The position numbers and the translations under genes are program-made. Source: Bacteroidota bacterium (GTDB lineage: Bacteria > Bacteroidota > Rhodothermia > Rhodothermales > UBA10348). From it: a stretch of 41,872 bases of DNA. The notes under the pieces were generated by a model. It saw only the letters and a list, made by a program, of their open reading frames with translations, was not told the origin of the DNA and ran no database searches. Within the stretch, counting starts at the first letter, position 1, and each line of letters opens with the position of its first letter. This document shows positions 7,851 through 17,127 of the stretch, piece by piece. The DNA lies in assembly GCA_029262835.1 (NCBI GenBank), contig JAJCYQ010000078.1:1-41872 (forward strand). Direction: 5' to 3'.

Positions 7851-10800
7851 GCGCCCCCGACCATACCCACTTCGCCTGGTCCGAACGCCTTATTCGGCGG
7901 CCCATCGGGGTCTTGGCGTGGTCGGCGGCTATTCTGCTGGCGGGCATCTGGTCGGCCTTCCAGGTGCCGCTCGAGTGGGTGCCGCAGGTCGAACTGCCGG
8001 TCGTGAGGGTGAGTGCGAACTGGGCCGGCGCATCTCCCCGAGCCATGGAACGCTACGTGACAGCGCCCATTGAGCGGGCCGTGCAGCGCGTGCCGGGGAC
8101 GGAGAGTGTCGAAAGCCTGTCGGACGAGGGGCGCTCGACGATTACGCTGCACGTCTCGGACAAGGTCGATCTCGGACTCTACACGGCGCAGCTTGGCGAG
8201 CAGCTGACCATGCTGCGGGGCACACTGCCCGACCGCGTGTGGCCGCGGATTACGAAAGAGGTGCCCGAGGCGTTGCGGGATGAACAGGGGTTCATGAGCA
8301 TTCAACTCATTGCGCCGCTTGCGCTTGACGAGGTGCGGCGCGTCGCCGAGCGGACCGTCCGGCCGGCGCTCCAGAGCATTCCAGGGGTCGGCGACATCGA
8401 GGTGCTGGGCGGCACGGAGCGCGAGTTGCGCGTAACGCTCGACCCGAACCGTCTTGAAGCGCTCGGCGTGGGGGCGGGCGAGGTTTCGGTCCGCGTGCGT
8501 GAACTCCTGGTCGATGACGCGTACGGGCGGCTCGAGGGCGGCGGGCGGAGCGTACTGCTCATGCGAACGTCCGAAGACCGCGTGGAGCGCTTCCGCAGCC
8601 TGGTGCTCAGGCGCTCTGGCCGCGCCACGGTGCGGCTCTCCGACGTCGCGACCATCCACATGGAACCGGCGCCAGTGCGCTCCATAAGCCGGATTGACGG
8701 GCAGCCGGTCGTAACGCTGCGGGTGGACCGCGCGCGCGGCAGCCACCTGATCGAGGTGGCGGAGAACATCCACCAGCGACTGGCCGAACTCACAGCGGCG
8801 CTCCCGACCGGCGCGCGCCTCATTGTGGCCGATGACCGCAGCGAAAGCGTGCGCGAGCAGATGGACGATGTCACGCGGCGCGGCGGCGCGGGGCTCCTGC
8901 TCGTCGTGCTCGTACTGCTTGCCATGCTGCGCAGCGTGCGCGCAACAGCCGTCGTCCTCTTCTCGGTGGGCGTATCGCTCGCCATCGCCGTCATTCTGCT
9001 GCAGCCGCTTGGCCTCACGCTGAACATGCTGACGGTCGCAGGCCTCGTACTCGTCTTCGGGCTGCTCGTGGACAACTCGGTGGTCGTCGTCGAGCAACTG
9101 CTCATGCGACGGGGGGATTTTGCTGTGGGAGATGCGCTCGCCGCGGTCTGGCTGCCGCTCGTGGGTGGCACGCTGAGCACGATGGCTGTGATGCTCCCCC
9201 TTGTCTACCTGAGCGGGGACCTGCGCACGCTCTTTCTGCCCTTTGGCATTCTGGTCGCGCTTACGCTCGGCGCGAGCCTTCTGACGACGGCGCTCGTCGT
9301 GCCGGTGACGGTGCATTTCCTGCCGGTCCACGCGCCGCCGGGGCGCGCCGGGCGGCGCCTGCGCACGTGGATTTCGGCCCCCTACCGGTGGGCGGGGCGG
9401 TTTCCGCGCGTGACCGTGGCGGCGATGGTGCTGCTTCTCGGCCTGCCCGTCTGGCTCCTTCCCGAGCGGATGGTGGAGGAGGATGCAGGCCGGGCGTTGG
9501 CCGCCAATCAGGAAGGCGATGGGGCCGTCTCCCCGCGCGCCCGCCTCGCGAAACTCTATAACGCGGCCTTCGATTACAGCGCCGTCCGGGACGTGCGCGA
9601 ATGGACCGATCCCCTGCTCGGCGGCGCGCTCCGCGTTTTCCGGCGCGATGTCAATTTCGGGAGCGGCTGGTCCTGGACGCCGCGGCCCGAGGTATACGTC
9701 AACATGAGCTTTCCCCCAGGTCATCCGATTGCCCGGGCCGATTCGCTCATGAGTCAGTTCGAGCGCCAGGCGCTGGCCTCCCCATCGGTCGACCGGATCA
9801 TCCTCAATATCAACGAGGAGAATGCCAGCATGCGGTTGCAGTTCAGCGAGGAGGCGCTCCGAACCGCCGAGCCGTACATGCTGCGCGAGCGGCTCATTGG
9901 CACGGCCGTGAACATCGGCGGGCTGCGCATCAGCGTGGGCGGGCTCGTGCAGGATGGCTATTACAGTGGGGTCGGTGGCGGTATTTCGGGCGTGCGCCTC
10001 GAAGCCCGGGGTCCGAACTACGAGGATCTGGACCGCCTGGCGCGGCAGTTTGCGCGGCATCTGGAAGGTCGCAGCCGCCGCGTGGCCGGAGTCGATGTGA
10101 ACGCGGATCGGTTTGGTCGATTCGAAGCGGCGCGGCAGGTCATCCGCTTCGAGTGGACTCCCGAATCGGAAGAGCGATCGGGGCTGAACACGCAGATGGT
10201 CGCGGCGGCGCTCGGCCCCGTTTTCCGCACGCGCTTTCCAATGGCATGGGCGGACCTTGAGGAGCAGGCCCAGGTCCCCGTGCGGGTCATTGTCGAGGGC
10301 GCAGAAAATGCCGACGTGGCCGATCTCATGGTGCAGCCGCTCGCCGTTTCCGATTCAGCGGCGCTCGTGCTCGGCGACTTTGCCAACTATTCCATTGAAA
10401 CCCGGCCCTCTGGCGTGCGCCGCATTGACCAGCGCTACCGTCGCTTCATATCGGTCGATTTCCGAGGCCCGTCCCGCATGGCGAACGACTTCGTGGAGCG
10501 GGAACTGGCTGCCTTCGCCGTGCCGGTCGGATACACGCTCGAGCAGTCCTCGTTTTCATTCTTCACGGACGATGTCAAGGAGTCCTTCGGCTGGCTCATG
10601 TTGGCGACCATCCTGCTCGTTTTCATTGTGACAGCGGCGGTGTTTGAGAGCTGGCGGCTTCCCGTCGTTGTTATTCTGTCGGTACCGCTCTCGGCGGTCG
10701 GGGTCACGTGGGGCTTCGTGTGGACGGGCGCGAGCTTTGCCGAAGGCGCGTTCATCGGCGCCGTCCTCATGGTGGGTATCGCGGTGAACGATTCCATCCT

Positions 10801-11089
10801 GCTCGTGGACCGCTACCGGCAGCACCGCGCGCGCCGCCCGCACGGACGGCCGAACGTGCTCGTGCGTCTGGCCGTACGCGAGCGGCTGCGCCCCATGATT
10901 ACGACGACGCTTACATCCATTGTAGCCATGATGCCCATGCTCATCTACGCCGACAACGCGGACTTCTGGACGGGGCTCGCAGTAACGGTCACAGGCGGAC
11001 TCAGCTCCAGTACGCTGCTCGCCCCCATCATGGCCGTGGCGGTCGTCAGCCTCCGCAGGTCGCCGCATCCATTAAAAACTACGTCATGA
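7847..11089 (+). CDS. RND efflux pump permease, second subunit
   Basis: The 1080-residue product is a second complete RND permease, clearly different from the first. TM4 contains GLLVDNSVVVVEQLLM and TM10 contains VGIAVNDSILLVDRYR. A long periplasmic domain begins ANWAGASPRAMERYVTAPIE. Two different permeases behind one adaptor recalls MdtABC, where two permeases form a mixed trimer; that this pair does so is inference. It overlaps the preceding gene by 4 bases and the following propeller gene by 4 bases. Confidence 0.92.
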   Translation: MSAPDHTHFAWSERLIRRPIGVLAWSAAILLAGIWSAFQVPLEWVPQVELPVVRVSANWAGASPRAMERYVTAPIERAVQRVPGTESVESLSDEGRSTITLHVSDKVDLGLYTAQLGEQLTMLRGTLPDRVWPRITKEVPEALRDEQGFMSIQLIAPLALDEVRRVAERTVRPALQSIPGVGDIEVLGGTERELRVTLDPNRLEALGVGAGEVSVRVRELLVDDAYGRLEGGGRSVLLMRTSEDRVERFRSLVLRRSGRATVRLSDVATIHMEPAPVRSISRIDGQPVVTLRVDRARGSHLIEVAENIHQRLAELTAALPTGARLIVADDRSESVREQMDDVTRRGGAGLLLVVLVLLAMLRSVRATAVVLFSVGVSLAIAVILLQPLGLTLNMLTVAGLVLVFGLLVDNSVVVVEQLLMRRGDFAVGDALAAVWLPLVGGTLSTMAVMLPLVYLSGDLRTLFLPFGILVALTLGASLLTTALVVPVTVHFLPVHAPPGRAGRRLRTWISAPYRWAGRFPRVTVAAMVLLLGLPVWLLPERMVEEDAGRALAANQEGDGAVSPRARLAKLYNAAFDYSAVRDVREWTDPLLGGALRVFRRDVNFGSGWSWTPRPEVYVNMSFPPGHPIARADSLMSQFERQALASPSVDRIILNINEENASMRLQFSEEALRTAEPYMLRERLIGTAVNIGGLRISVGGLVQDGYYSGVGGGISGVRLEARGPNYEDLDRLARQFARHLEGRSRRVAGVDVNADRFGRFEAARQVIRFEWTPESEERSGLNTQMVAAALGPVFRTRFPMAWADLEEQAQVPVRVIVEGAENADVADLMVQPLAVSDSAALVLGDFANYSIETRPSGVRRIDQRYRRFISVDFRGPSRMANDFVERELAAFAVPVGYTLEQSSFSFFTDDVKESFGWLMLATILLVFIVTAAVFESWRLPVVVILSVPLSAVGVTWGFVWTGASFAEGAFIGAVLMVGIAVNDSILLVDRYRQHRARRPHGRPNVLVRLAVRERLRPMITTTLTSIVAMMPMLIYADNADFWTGLAVTVTGGLSSSTLLAPIMAVAVVSLRRSPHPLKTTS

Positions 11090-12138
11090 GCTTCACTCTG
11101 CGCACGACCATGCTCCTTTTTCTCGCTGGCCTGCTGCCAGCTGGCGTTTGTCAGTCAGGCGCTGCCGCCCAGTCGCTTGAACTCGAGGGGACGTTCGCAG
11201 AGGAAATTCTCTGGACACGCCCCGAGCACGTCTTGACCGACGCAGATGGATCTATTTACATCTCCGATCCGCGCCAGCAGGTCGTTCACCGTTTTTCGGC
11301 CGACTGGGAGCACATGGGGACGTTCGGCGCGAAGGGATCGGGGCCCGGCGAATTCCAGTCCATCAACGACATGGCATGGTCACCCGACGGAGAACTCGTA
11401 ATTCTCGACGGCCGGGCGCGCAGGTTTTCCATCTGGTCAACCGATGGAGAGTACCTGCGCCAGCAGGCATTCACAGATGGTGTCATGGTTGCGGACATGG
11501 CGGCAATCAGTGGCGGGTACGCCATGGCCTACGCCAACTCGACGATGTCGACAGACGATATGCTCATCCTGCACGAAATGGATGCTTCCGGCGCCTTCAG
11601 GCAGCGCTTTCCACAGCCGAAGGATGCCGCAGTCAACGCGTACAACGTCTTGATGGCAGTGTCCATGCCGGGGCGTGTGGCCCGCCTCGGTGATGGCTAC
11701 GCGTGGGCACCGGGCGTCTATGAAGGGTGGATCGGGCGCGTGACAGCTGGCGGGACGTTCGAGCGCGTCCAAGGAGCGTCTGTCGAGAAGCCGGTTATCC
11801 GGGAGGTGCCCTCGCGAGCCGAAGGAAACACGGAGGTCATGAATCCGGGAGAAACGACGTCCACCTACCTGCGCATTGACGCGCTCACCGGGGGACTCTT
11901 CTCGACGCCGGGTGGCGGACTCCTGCTTGCAATTCGACACTATTCACCGGCTCATAACAGCATAAGCCCACCGTACAGGATGGTACTGATGGATGCGGAC
12001 CTGGCGATTGCAGCCACGTGGATGGTATCATCGGACGACCATCTGGGCCTTCCGCTGCACATCGACGCTCGCGGGATGCTCTACTCCGCCCGCTTCGATC
12101 CCGAACCTCATATCGCGGTGTGGCGCATTGCCCGCTGA
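11086..12138 (+). CDS. Exported six-bladed beta-propeller protein
   Basis: The ATG at 11086 overlaps the permease stop (ATGA) and gives 350 residues. The N-terminus MSFTLRTTMLLFLAGLLPAG is a signal sequence, with a likely cleavage near AAA-QS. The mature part is a propeller with NHL/TolB-like blades (HVLTDADGSIYISDPRQQ), the GSGPGEF turn and strands such as GELVILDGRARRFSIW. It belongs to the same broad family as the three other propellers in this window. Its 4-base overlap with the RND pump genes places it in that operon. A role with the pump, such as ligand capture or assembly in the periplasm, is inferred only from linkage. Confidence 0.8.
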   Translation: MSFTLRTTMLLFLAGLLPAGVCQSGAAAQSLELEGTFAEEILWTRPEHVLTDADGSIYISDPRQQVVHRFSADWEHMGTFGAKGSGPGEFQSINDMAWSPDGELVILDGRARRFSIWSTDGEYLRQQAFTDGVMVADMAAISGGYAMAYANSTMSTDDMLILHEMDASGAFRQRFPQPKDAAVNAYNVLMAVSMPGRVARLGDGYAWAPGVYEGWIGRVTAGGTFERVQGASVEKPVIREVPSRAEGNTEVMNPGETTSTYLRIDALTGGLFSTPGGGLLLAIRHYSPAHNSISPPYRMVLMDADLAIAATWMVSSDDHLGLPLHIDARGMLYSARFDPEPHIAVWRIAR

Positions 12139-12165
12139 ACCACACGGAATATCGTTGAGATTTGG

Positions 12166-13308
12166 TCACTCGCTCCGTTCGACAGCAACCCGCACCCGCG
12201 CCACATGAGGGTACGGACTGGGGCGGACCATGTAGAGATCGCCGGGCGCAGGCTGCGCGCGGACCGTGCCAAAGTCGAGCGCATCGAGGTCCTCGTTCTC
12301 GATCGAAAAGAGCAGGCGCCAGTCGGCATCATAGACGTCCAGCGTCGTGTGGTTGATGGGGTCGGGCGGATTCTCCCCGCTGAAAGAGGCCGTCGCGTGT
12401 GCGTCTGGATCAGGAATGTTCGTCGGCCAGCGGGCGCTTATCAGATGATATCCACCTGGCAGGGCAGCGGGCATGGACACGCTGCTGTAGAATCGGACGC
12501 CCAGCAGGTTATCTCCAGATACGGCAAACCCGTGGCGCGTAAAGTCGGACACGCTGCGACGAATAACACGAAGTGTGTCCCCATTTGACGCATGAATGCT
12601 GAGTTCATAGAAGTCTGATCGCCGTAGTGCAATTCGTCCATCAATGACTGCGCCTGACCCACCGATCAACAGACCACCTGGCGGCGGATCGTCCACTGTC
12701 GGAACCACCTTGAATGAATCTGTCACGGCCCAGTCCGTTGTTCGTAACAAACGAACATCGGTACCCGCGGGATTGGTAGAACCTGAAAAAACGGCGGTGG
12801 TATCGTTCAAGAAACCAGTCAGGCTTAAGAAGCCCTGCATTCCGCGTACATCGCGAGGGATTGTGCGAACAAATGTCCCCGTCAGAGAGAAGAGATCCAA
12901 CCGTCTTCCACCCTGATTCGCAACCAGGAGTAGACCATCAGGGGTCATGAACATGCTTCGTGCCCGACTGAACTCGCCCGGGCCTTCGCCCTCGCGGCCC
13001 GATTCCCAGCGGAAGTCGCCCTCGGCGGTGAACGAAACAAGCCGGTTGCGGTCCAGGATATAGACGTTACCGTCGGAATCGACCTCGACACTTCGAATCT
13101 GGGACAGCATTTCGCGCTCAGGTTCTTCCTCGGCGCCAAACTGGACGAGTTCCTCCATAGCAAGGCGGTAGGCGCCATCCGTCTGGTGGGGACCGTGGAA
13201 TGGATTCTCGACGATCAGTTCGGTGCCCGGAGCGTCGGTCGCGGGCGCGCCACCGCAGGCGGCGAGCAAAAAACCGCACATGGCGGCAAGCAGGATGTGT
13301 CTCGTCAC
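12166..13308 (-). CDS. Six-bladed beta-propeller lipoprotein (tandem paralogue A)
   Basis: The GTG at 13308 is chosen because GGAGG lies 6 bases upstream (13315-13319). The frame extends back to 13341 without such support. The product is about 380 residues, starts VTRHILLAAMCGFLLAACGG and has a clear lipobox (LAAC), so it is a lipoprotein. The sequence LIVENPFHGPHQTDGAYRL, a GEGPGEF turn, and blades like DSDGNVYILDRNRLVSFT mark a six-bladed propeller. It is a close paralogue of the gene at 14394-15560; the two align throughout, including the PTNIPDPDAHA and DPINHTTLDVYD segments. It converges with the propeller ending at 12138, leaving 27 bases and no visible terminator. Confidence 0.8.
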   Translation of the reverse strand: MTRHILLAAMCGFLLAACGGAPATDAPGTELIVENPFHGPHQTDGAYRLAMEELVQFGAEEEPEREMLSQIRSVEVDSDGNVYILDRNRLVSFTAEGDFRWESGREGEGPGEFSRARSMFMTPDGLLLVANQGGRRLDLFSLTGTFVRTIPRDVRGMQGFLSLTGFLNDTTAVFSGSTNPAGTDVRLLRTTDWAVTDSFKVVPTVDDPPPGGLLIGGSGAVIDGRIALRRSDFYELSIHASNGDTLRVIRRSVSDFTRHGFAVSGDNLLGVRFYSSVSMPAALPGGYHLISARWPTNIPDPDAHATASFSGENPPDPINHTTLDVYDADWRLLFSIENEDLDALDFGTVRAQPAPGDLYMVRPSPYPHVARVRVAVERSE

Positions 13309-13381
13309 GAGGGGCCTCCATTTTTTACAAACGTACAACATTTTACGCGGAACATCCCATCATAAGCGGGTTACGACAGGC

Positions 13382-13648
13382 ATGGACGAGGCGGTAAAAC
13401 ACTATCTGTCCGAGATCGGGCGAAAGGGCGGCACGCGCAGTCGGCGCAGCCTGAGCCCCGAGACGGCGCGAAACATGGTGCGCATCCGTGAGGCGAGGAA
13501 AGCCTATCGCCGCTTTCACGCGCAGTGCTTCTGGTCGTATCGACCCGATTTGGCCATTGGCCTGGAAGACATTGAATGGGTAGCCCGCACACTCATGAAG
13601 AATGGCAACCGGGAGGCGTGGGAGGTCGCCGCAAAGCTGTGCCGTTAA
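13382..13648 (+). CDS. Small protein paired with an AbiEii-like nucleotidyltransferase (putative antitoxin)
   Basis: The ATG at 13382 gives 88 residues: MDEAVKHYLSEIGRKGG, then a basic Arg-rich segment, then FHAQCFWSYRPDLAIGLEDI and a C-terminal helix. The frame is open farther upstream to 13223, but that part is antisense to the lipoprotein gene and looks noncoding. Proteins of this type are often found directly ahead of nucleotidyltransferase genes, and here the two overlap by 10 bases. A toxin-antitoxin or abortive-infection role is inferred from the partner. It is unlike the larger winged-helix AbiEi antitoxin, so this is not a textbook AbiE pair. Confidence 0.65.
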   Translation: MDEAVKHYLSEIGRKGGTRSRRSLSPETARNMVRIREARKAYRRFHAQCFWSYRPDLAIGLEDIEWVARTLMKNGNREAWEVAAKLCR

Positions 13649-14457
13649 CCGACCTTCAGATTGAGATCCTGCGCCTGACCGGATCGACCCGTACGCCTGA
13701 GAATTACGTCGCTGGCGGGACGGCGCTCCACTTCCGCCCCAATTCCGTGCGGTACAGTCGCGACCTGGACATTTTTCACGACGCGCTGGAGGCGGTCGCC
13801 CCCTCGTTCGAAGCCGACAGTAAACTGCTGCGCGATGCCGGGTTTTCGGTCAGCATCGTCATCAGCCAGCCCGGATTCATTCGCGCTGCCGTTGAAAAGA
13901 GCGGCCAGGCCACGCAGGTTGACTGGGCCCGCGATTCCGCCTGGCGATTCATGCCGGTCATCCGGGAGCCTCATGGAGGCTACATGCTCCACGAGATCGA
14001 CGTCGCCACCAACAAGGTGCTCGCGCTGGCGGGCCGGAACGAGCCGCGCGACTATATCGACGTACATTATATAATAGATACGATCCTGGCGCTGGGCCCA
14101 CTCGTCTGGGCCGCCACGGCAAAAGATCCCGGCTTTTCCCCGCTCTCGCTGCTTGAAATGCTGAAGCGCCGGGGACAATACCGAGCAGAAGAAATCGAGC
14201 GGCTGGACCTTGCCCGGCCGCTCGACCTCGAAGCGCTCAAGCGCACGTGGCTCCACGCGGTGGAGCACGCGGAAAGTTTCATACTGTCCCGCCCGGCGTC
14301 AGAAGCTGGCTGCCTGTACTATCGCGCAGCAGACGGCAGGTTCGTCGAGCCGGCTGGCAAGACTTCACTCGAAAAGCAGGGCCTCGTGCCGCACTATGGT
14401 CGGGCTGGGGGCGTACTGCCTGTTCCTTCGACCGCAACCCGCACGCGCGCCACATGA
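13639..14457 (+). CDS. AbiEii/AbiGii-like nucleotidyltransferase (putative toxin)
   Basis: About 272 residues from a GTG at 13639, which overlaps the small upstream gene. A GGGAGG stretch lies a little far upstream, so the start is not certain. The motif NYVAGGTALHFRPN followed by RYSRDLDIFHD supplies the GG-x-x-L and S-x-D-x-D elements of the nucleotidyltransferase fold (residues about 24-48 from this start). Later segments EIDVATNKVLALAGRNEPRD and YIDVHYI fit the AbiEii family, whose members transfer nucleotides to RNA targets. The 3' end runs 64 bases into the convergent lipoprotein gene, and the last residues (TATRTRAT) are simply its antisense. Confidence 0.75.
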   Translation: MPLTDLQIEILRLTGSTRTPENYVAGGTALHFRPNSVRYSRDLDIFHDALEAVAPSFEADSKLLRDAGFSVSIVISQPGFIRAAVEKSGQATQVDWARDSAWRFMPVIREPHGGYMLHEIDVATNKVLALAGRNEPRDYIDVHYIIDTILALGPLVWAATAKDPGFSPLSLLEMLKRRGQYRAEEIERLDLARPLDLEALKRTWLHAVEHAESFILSRPASEAGCLYYRAADGRFVEPAGKTSLEKQGLVPHYGRAGGVLPVPSTATRTRAT

Positions 14458-15560
14458 GGGTACGGGCTTGCGCGAACAATGTACAGGTCGCCGGGCGCCG
14501 GCTGCGCCATCACGGTGCCGAACTCCAGCGCATCGAGATCGTCGTTCTCGATCGAAAAAAGAAGGCGCCAGTCATCGTCGTAGACATCCAGTGTGGAATG
14601 GTTGATGGGATCGGGCGGATCTTCCTGGGCAAATGAGGCCTTGGCATGCGCGTCGGGATCGGGAATGTTTGTCGGCCAGCCAGCAGCAATGATCCGATAT
14701 CCGCCTGGCAGTACGACGGGCATGGATGTCCTGCTGTAGGACCGGATGCCGGCGCCTCCGTCAAATGTGGCATAGCCAGGCCGCGTGAAGTCGCGCACGT
14801 CGCGCCGCACAATGCGGACAGAATCGCCCGTTGGAGAGAAAATGCCGAGTTCGTAGACGTCAGGGCGGGCCAGCACAATGTTTCCATCCAGAATGGCCCC
14901 TCCCGCTCCAATACTGAAACCAGTCGGCAGGTCAAGTTCCATCTCCGGCTCGACCCGGAATGTATCTGCAACCTGCCAGTCGGCCGATGTCTGCGCCATG
15001 CGGATAATGACGCCCTGGCCATCGCGGACGGCTCCTGTTACGACTGCCGTCGTATCGTCCAGGAAACCAATTGGATTCGCGAAGCCATCGAACACGTCAA
15101 GGTCGCGAGAGAGGGACCGCACATAGGCGCCACTGAGCGTGAAGTAATCGAAACGCTGACCGCCCTGGTTTCGTACGAGAAGATGCCCGTCGGGCGTCAT
15201 GAACATGCTCCAGGCCCGGTTGAACTCACCCGGTCCTTCTCCCTCGCGGCCCGACTCCCACCGGAAATCGCCCTCGGCGGTGAAGGAAATGAGGCGATTG
15301 CCATCCAGAATGTAGACATTGCCTGCTCCGTCAACCTCCACACCGCGCACCTGGGAGAGCATTTCGCGCTCGGGTTCTTCCTCGGCGCCGAACCGGATGA
15401 TTTCTTCCATGTCAAGGCGGTAGGCATTGTCATTCTGATGGGGACCGTGGAACGGGTTTTCGACGATCAGTGCGGTACCCGGCGCGTCGGTCGCGGGCGC
15501 ATCGCCACATGCGGCCAGCAGGAAAATGCATACGGCAGAAATCAGGGTGAGTCGAGTCAT
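14394..15560 (-). CDS. Six-bladed beta-propeller lipoprotein (tandem paralogue B)
   Basis: The ATG at 15560 has GGAG 7 bases upstream and gives 388 residues: MTRLTLISAVCIFLLAACGD with a lipobox (LAAC). The body parallels the 12166-13308 product nearly residue for residue (LIVENPFHGPHQND, GREGEGPGEF, PTNIPDPDAHA). The paralogue ends VRVAVERSE, while this copy continues VRVAVEGTGSTPPARP. This replaced tail lies over the 3' end of the convergent nucleotidyltransferase gene. The pair probably arose by tandem duplication; the TA-like cassette lies between the copies on the other strand. Confidence 0.8.
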   Translation of the reverse strand: MTRLTLISAVCIFLLAACGDAPATDAPGTALIVENPFHGPHQNDNAYRLDMEEIIRFGAEEEPEREMLSQVRGVEVDGAGNVYILDGNRLISFTAEGDFRWESGREGEGPGEFNRAWSMFMTPDGHLLVRNQGGQRFDYFTLSGAYVRSLSRDLDVFDGFANPIGFLDDTTAVVTGAVRDGQGVIIRMAQTSADWQVADTFRVEPEMELDLPTGFSIGAGGAILDGNIVLARPDVYELGIFSPTGDSVRIVRRDVRDFTRPGYATFDGGAGIRSYSRTSMPVVLPGGYRIIAAGWPTNIPDPDAHAKASFAQEDPPDPINHSTLDVYDDDWRLLFSIENDDLDALEFGTVMAQPAPGDLYIVRASPYPHVARVRVAVEGTGSTPPARP

Positions 15561-15708
15561 GCGGAAGCTCCGGTTTTGGGGGGTGCTGTACATCGGGACG
15601 AGACCCTCGAACCTACGAAAAGTTGTCGTGGTGGTGCGGCTGCGCCTCTATTAAACATGAAATTCCGTGTTGATGTGGTGGTTTTTCATGGTTCCGATGT
15701 CGTGTTGC

Positions 15709-15714
15709 TATATT
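15709..15714 (+). promoter_or_regulatory. Possible -10 element (TATATT) of the amidohydrolase pair
   Basis: TATATT lies 58 bases ahead of the amidohydrolase ATG at 15772, in a stretch less GC-rich than its surroundings. No convincing -35 box is seen at the right distance. Similar TATATT/TATACT boxes occur ahead of the next two transcription units (18490 and 20016), which gives modest support. Confidence 0.3.
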
Positions 15715-15771
15715 CAGGCCGACTCCAACCAACCATCTGCGCTCCAGGAGGCGCAGTAAGCCCCAGATCCC

Positions 15772-17127
15772 ATGACTTTTTCCCTTTTTCTGTCGATACC
15801 CGCACGGGCTGCTGGCACCCTGCTGGCGATTGGCCTTTGGCTCGGCGCGCCGGGCGCCCTAAGCGCCCAGTCAGGCGCCGCCGCCGGGGTGCATGCCTTC
15901 ACGGGCGCGCATATCATTCCCATTGACGGCCCCGAGATTGAGAACGGCACGCTTGTGATCGAGGGCGGCCGCATACAGGCTGTAGGCGCCACTGGCAGTG
16001 TCCGCATTCCGCGCGGCGCCGTAGAGCACGACATGGCTGGCCGCGTCATTATGCCGGGCCTTGTGGACACGCACAGTCATATCGGCGAAGTAGAAGGCGC
16101 CGACCGGAGCGGCCCCATCCAGCCGGATGTCCGCGTCATGGATTCCATCAACCCGCGCGATGCCGGCATCCAGAAAGCCCAGGCAGGCGGCGTCACGACA
16201 GCCAACATCATGTCCGGATCGGGGCACCTGCTCTCCGGACAGACGGTGTACGTGAAGCTGCGGGATGTCGACACCATCGACGAGCTTATGATCTACGACC
16301 CGGCGGGCAACTGGATGGGCGGCGTCAAAATGGCCAACGGCACCAATCCCCGCGGCAATGCGCCATTTCCGGGCACGCGGGCCAAGGCGGCCGCCCTTGT
16401 TCGCGCCGAGTACATAAAGGCGCAGGAGTACCAGGCCAAGGTCCAGGCGGCTGCTGGCGACGCGTCGAAGCTCCCCGCGCGCGACCTCGGTATGGAAGCG
16501 CTCGTCGATGTGCTCGAGGGCCGAAAGGTGGTGCACCACCACACGCACCGGCACGACGACATCCTGACGGTTCTCCGCCTGGCCGATGAGTTCGGATTCC
16601 GCGTGGTGCTGCATCATGTGTCGGATGCGTGGAAAGTGGCCAATGAGATTGCTGCCGCCGGTGCAGCCGTCAGCCTCATTTCAGTAGACAGCCCCGGCGG
16701 CAAACTTGAAGCCCGCGACAACCATTTCAAGTCGGGTCGTGTGCTCGAAGAAGCGGGCGCGCTGACGGGCTTCCACACCGACGACGGCATTACCGATTCG
16801 CGCTTCTTCACGCGGCAGGCCGCGCTTGCCGTGCGCGCCGGCATGAGCCGCGAGGGTGCGCTCTACGGCCTCACCATGGCTGGCGCCATCATGCTCGATC
16901 TCGACGAGCGCGTCGGCTCGTTGACGCCCGGCAAGGACGCCGACTTCATTGTCATGACGGGCGATCCCCTGAGCGTTTACACGCACATTGAAGAGACCTG
17001 GGTCGATGGGCAGCTCGTCTTTGACCGAAGCCGGGAGGAAGACCGGAAGTTCGCCACGGGCGGCTACGGCGCGAGCTTTGACCAGGCCGATTTCGAACAC
17101 CTTCTGAAGCGCGAGGCAGGACAATGA
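15772..17127 (+). CDS. Exported amidohydrolase, catalytically competent partner
   Basis: The 451-residue product has a signal sequence ending near ALSAQ. It has the amidohydrolase (imidazolonepropionase-like) layout: a small beta domain, the metal-binding PGLVDTHSHIG with His101 and His103, a His cluster at 255-257 in VVHHHTHRHDD, a second strand with HH at 281-282, and Asp337/338 in FHTDDGITDS. The end (VGSLTPGKDADFIVMTGDPL) is typical of the family. It hydrolyses some amide or cyclic amide substrate in the periplasm, but the substrate is not evident. It overlaps the next gene by 4 bases (ATGA). Confidence 0.88.
   Translation: MTFSLFLSIPARAAGTLLAIGLWLGAPGALSAQSGAAAGVHAFTGAHIIPIDGPEIENGTLVIEGGRIQAVGATGSVRIPRGAVEHDMAGRVIMPGLVDTHSHIGEVEGADRSGPIQPDVRVMDSINPRDAGIQKAQAGGVTTANIMSGSGHLLSGQTVYVKLRDVDTIDELMIYDPAGNWMGGVKMANGTNPRGNAPFPGTRAKAAALVRAEYIKAQEYQAKVQAAAGDASKLPARDLGMEALVDVLEGRKVVHHHTHRHDDILTVLRLADEFGFRVVLHHVSDAWKVANEIAAAGAAVSLISVDSPGGKLEARDNHFKSGRVLEEAGALTGFHTDDGITDSRFFTRQAALAVRAGMSREGALYGLTMAGAIMLDLDERVGSLTPGKDADFIVMTGDPLSVYTHIEETWVDGQLVFDRSREEDRKFATGGYGASFDQADFEHLLKREAGQ

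Noticed and set aside
7202-10060. A 952-codon minus-strand open frame antisense to the RND permeases
   Set aside because: It is a GC-bias shadow: its translation is rich in Arg, His, Pro and Gln with no domain, and the plus strand encodes two well-conserved permeases.
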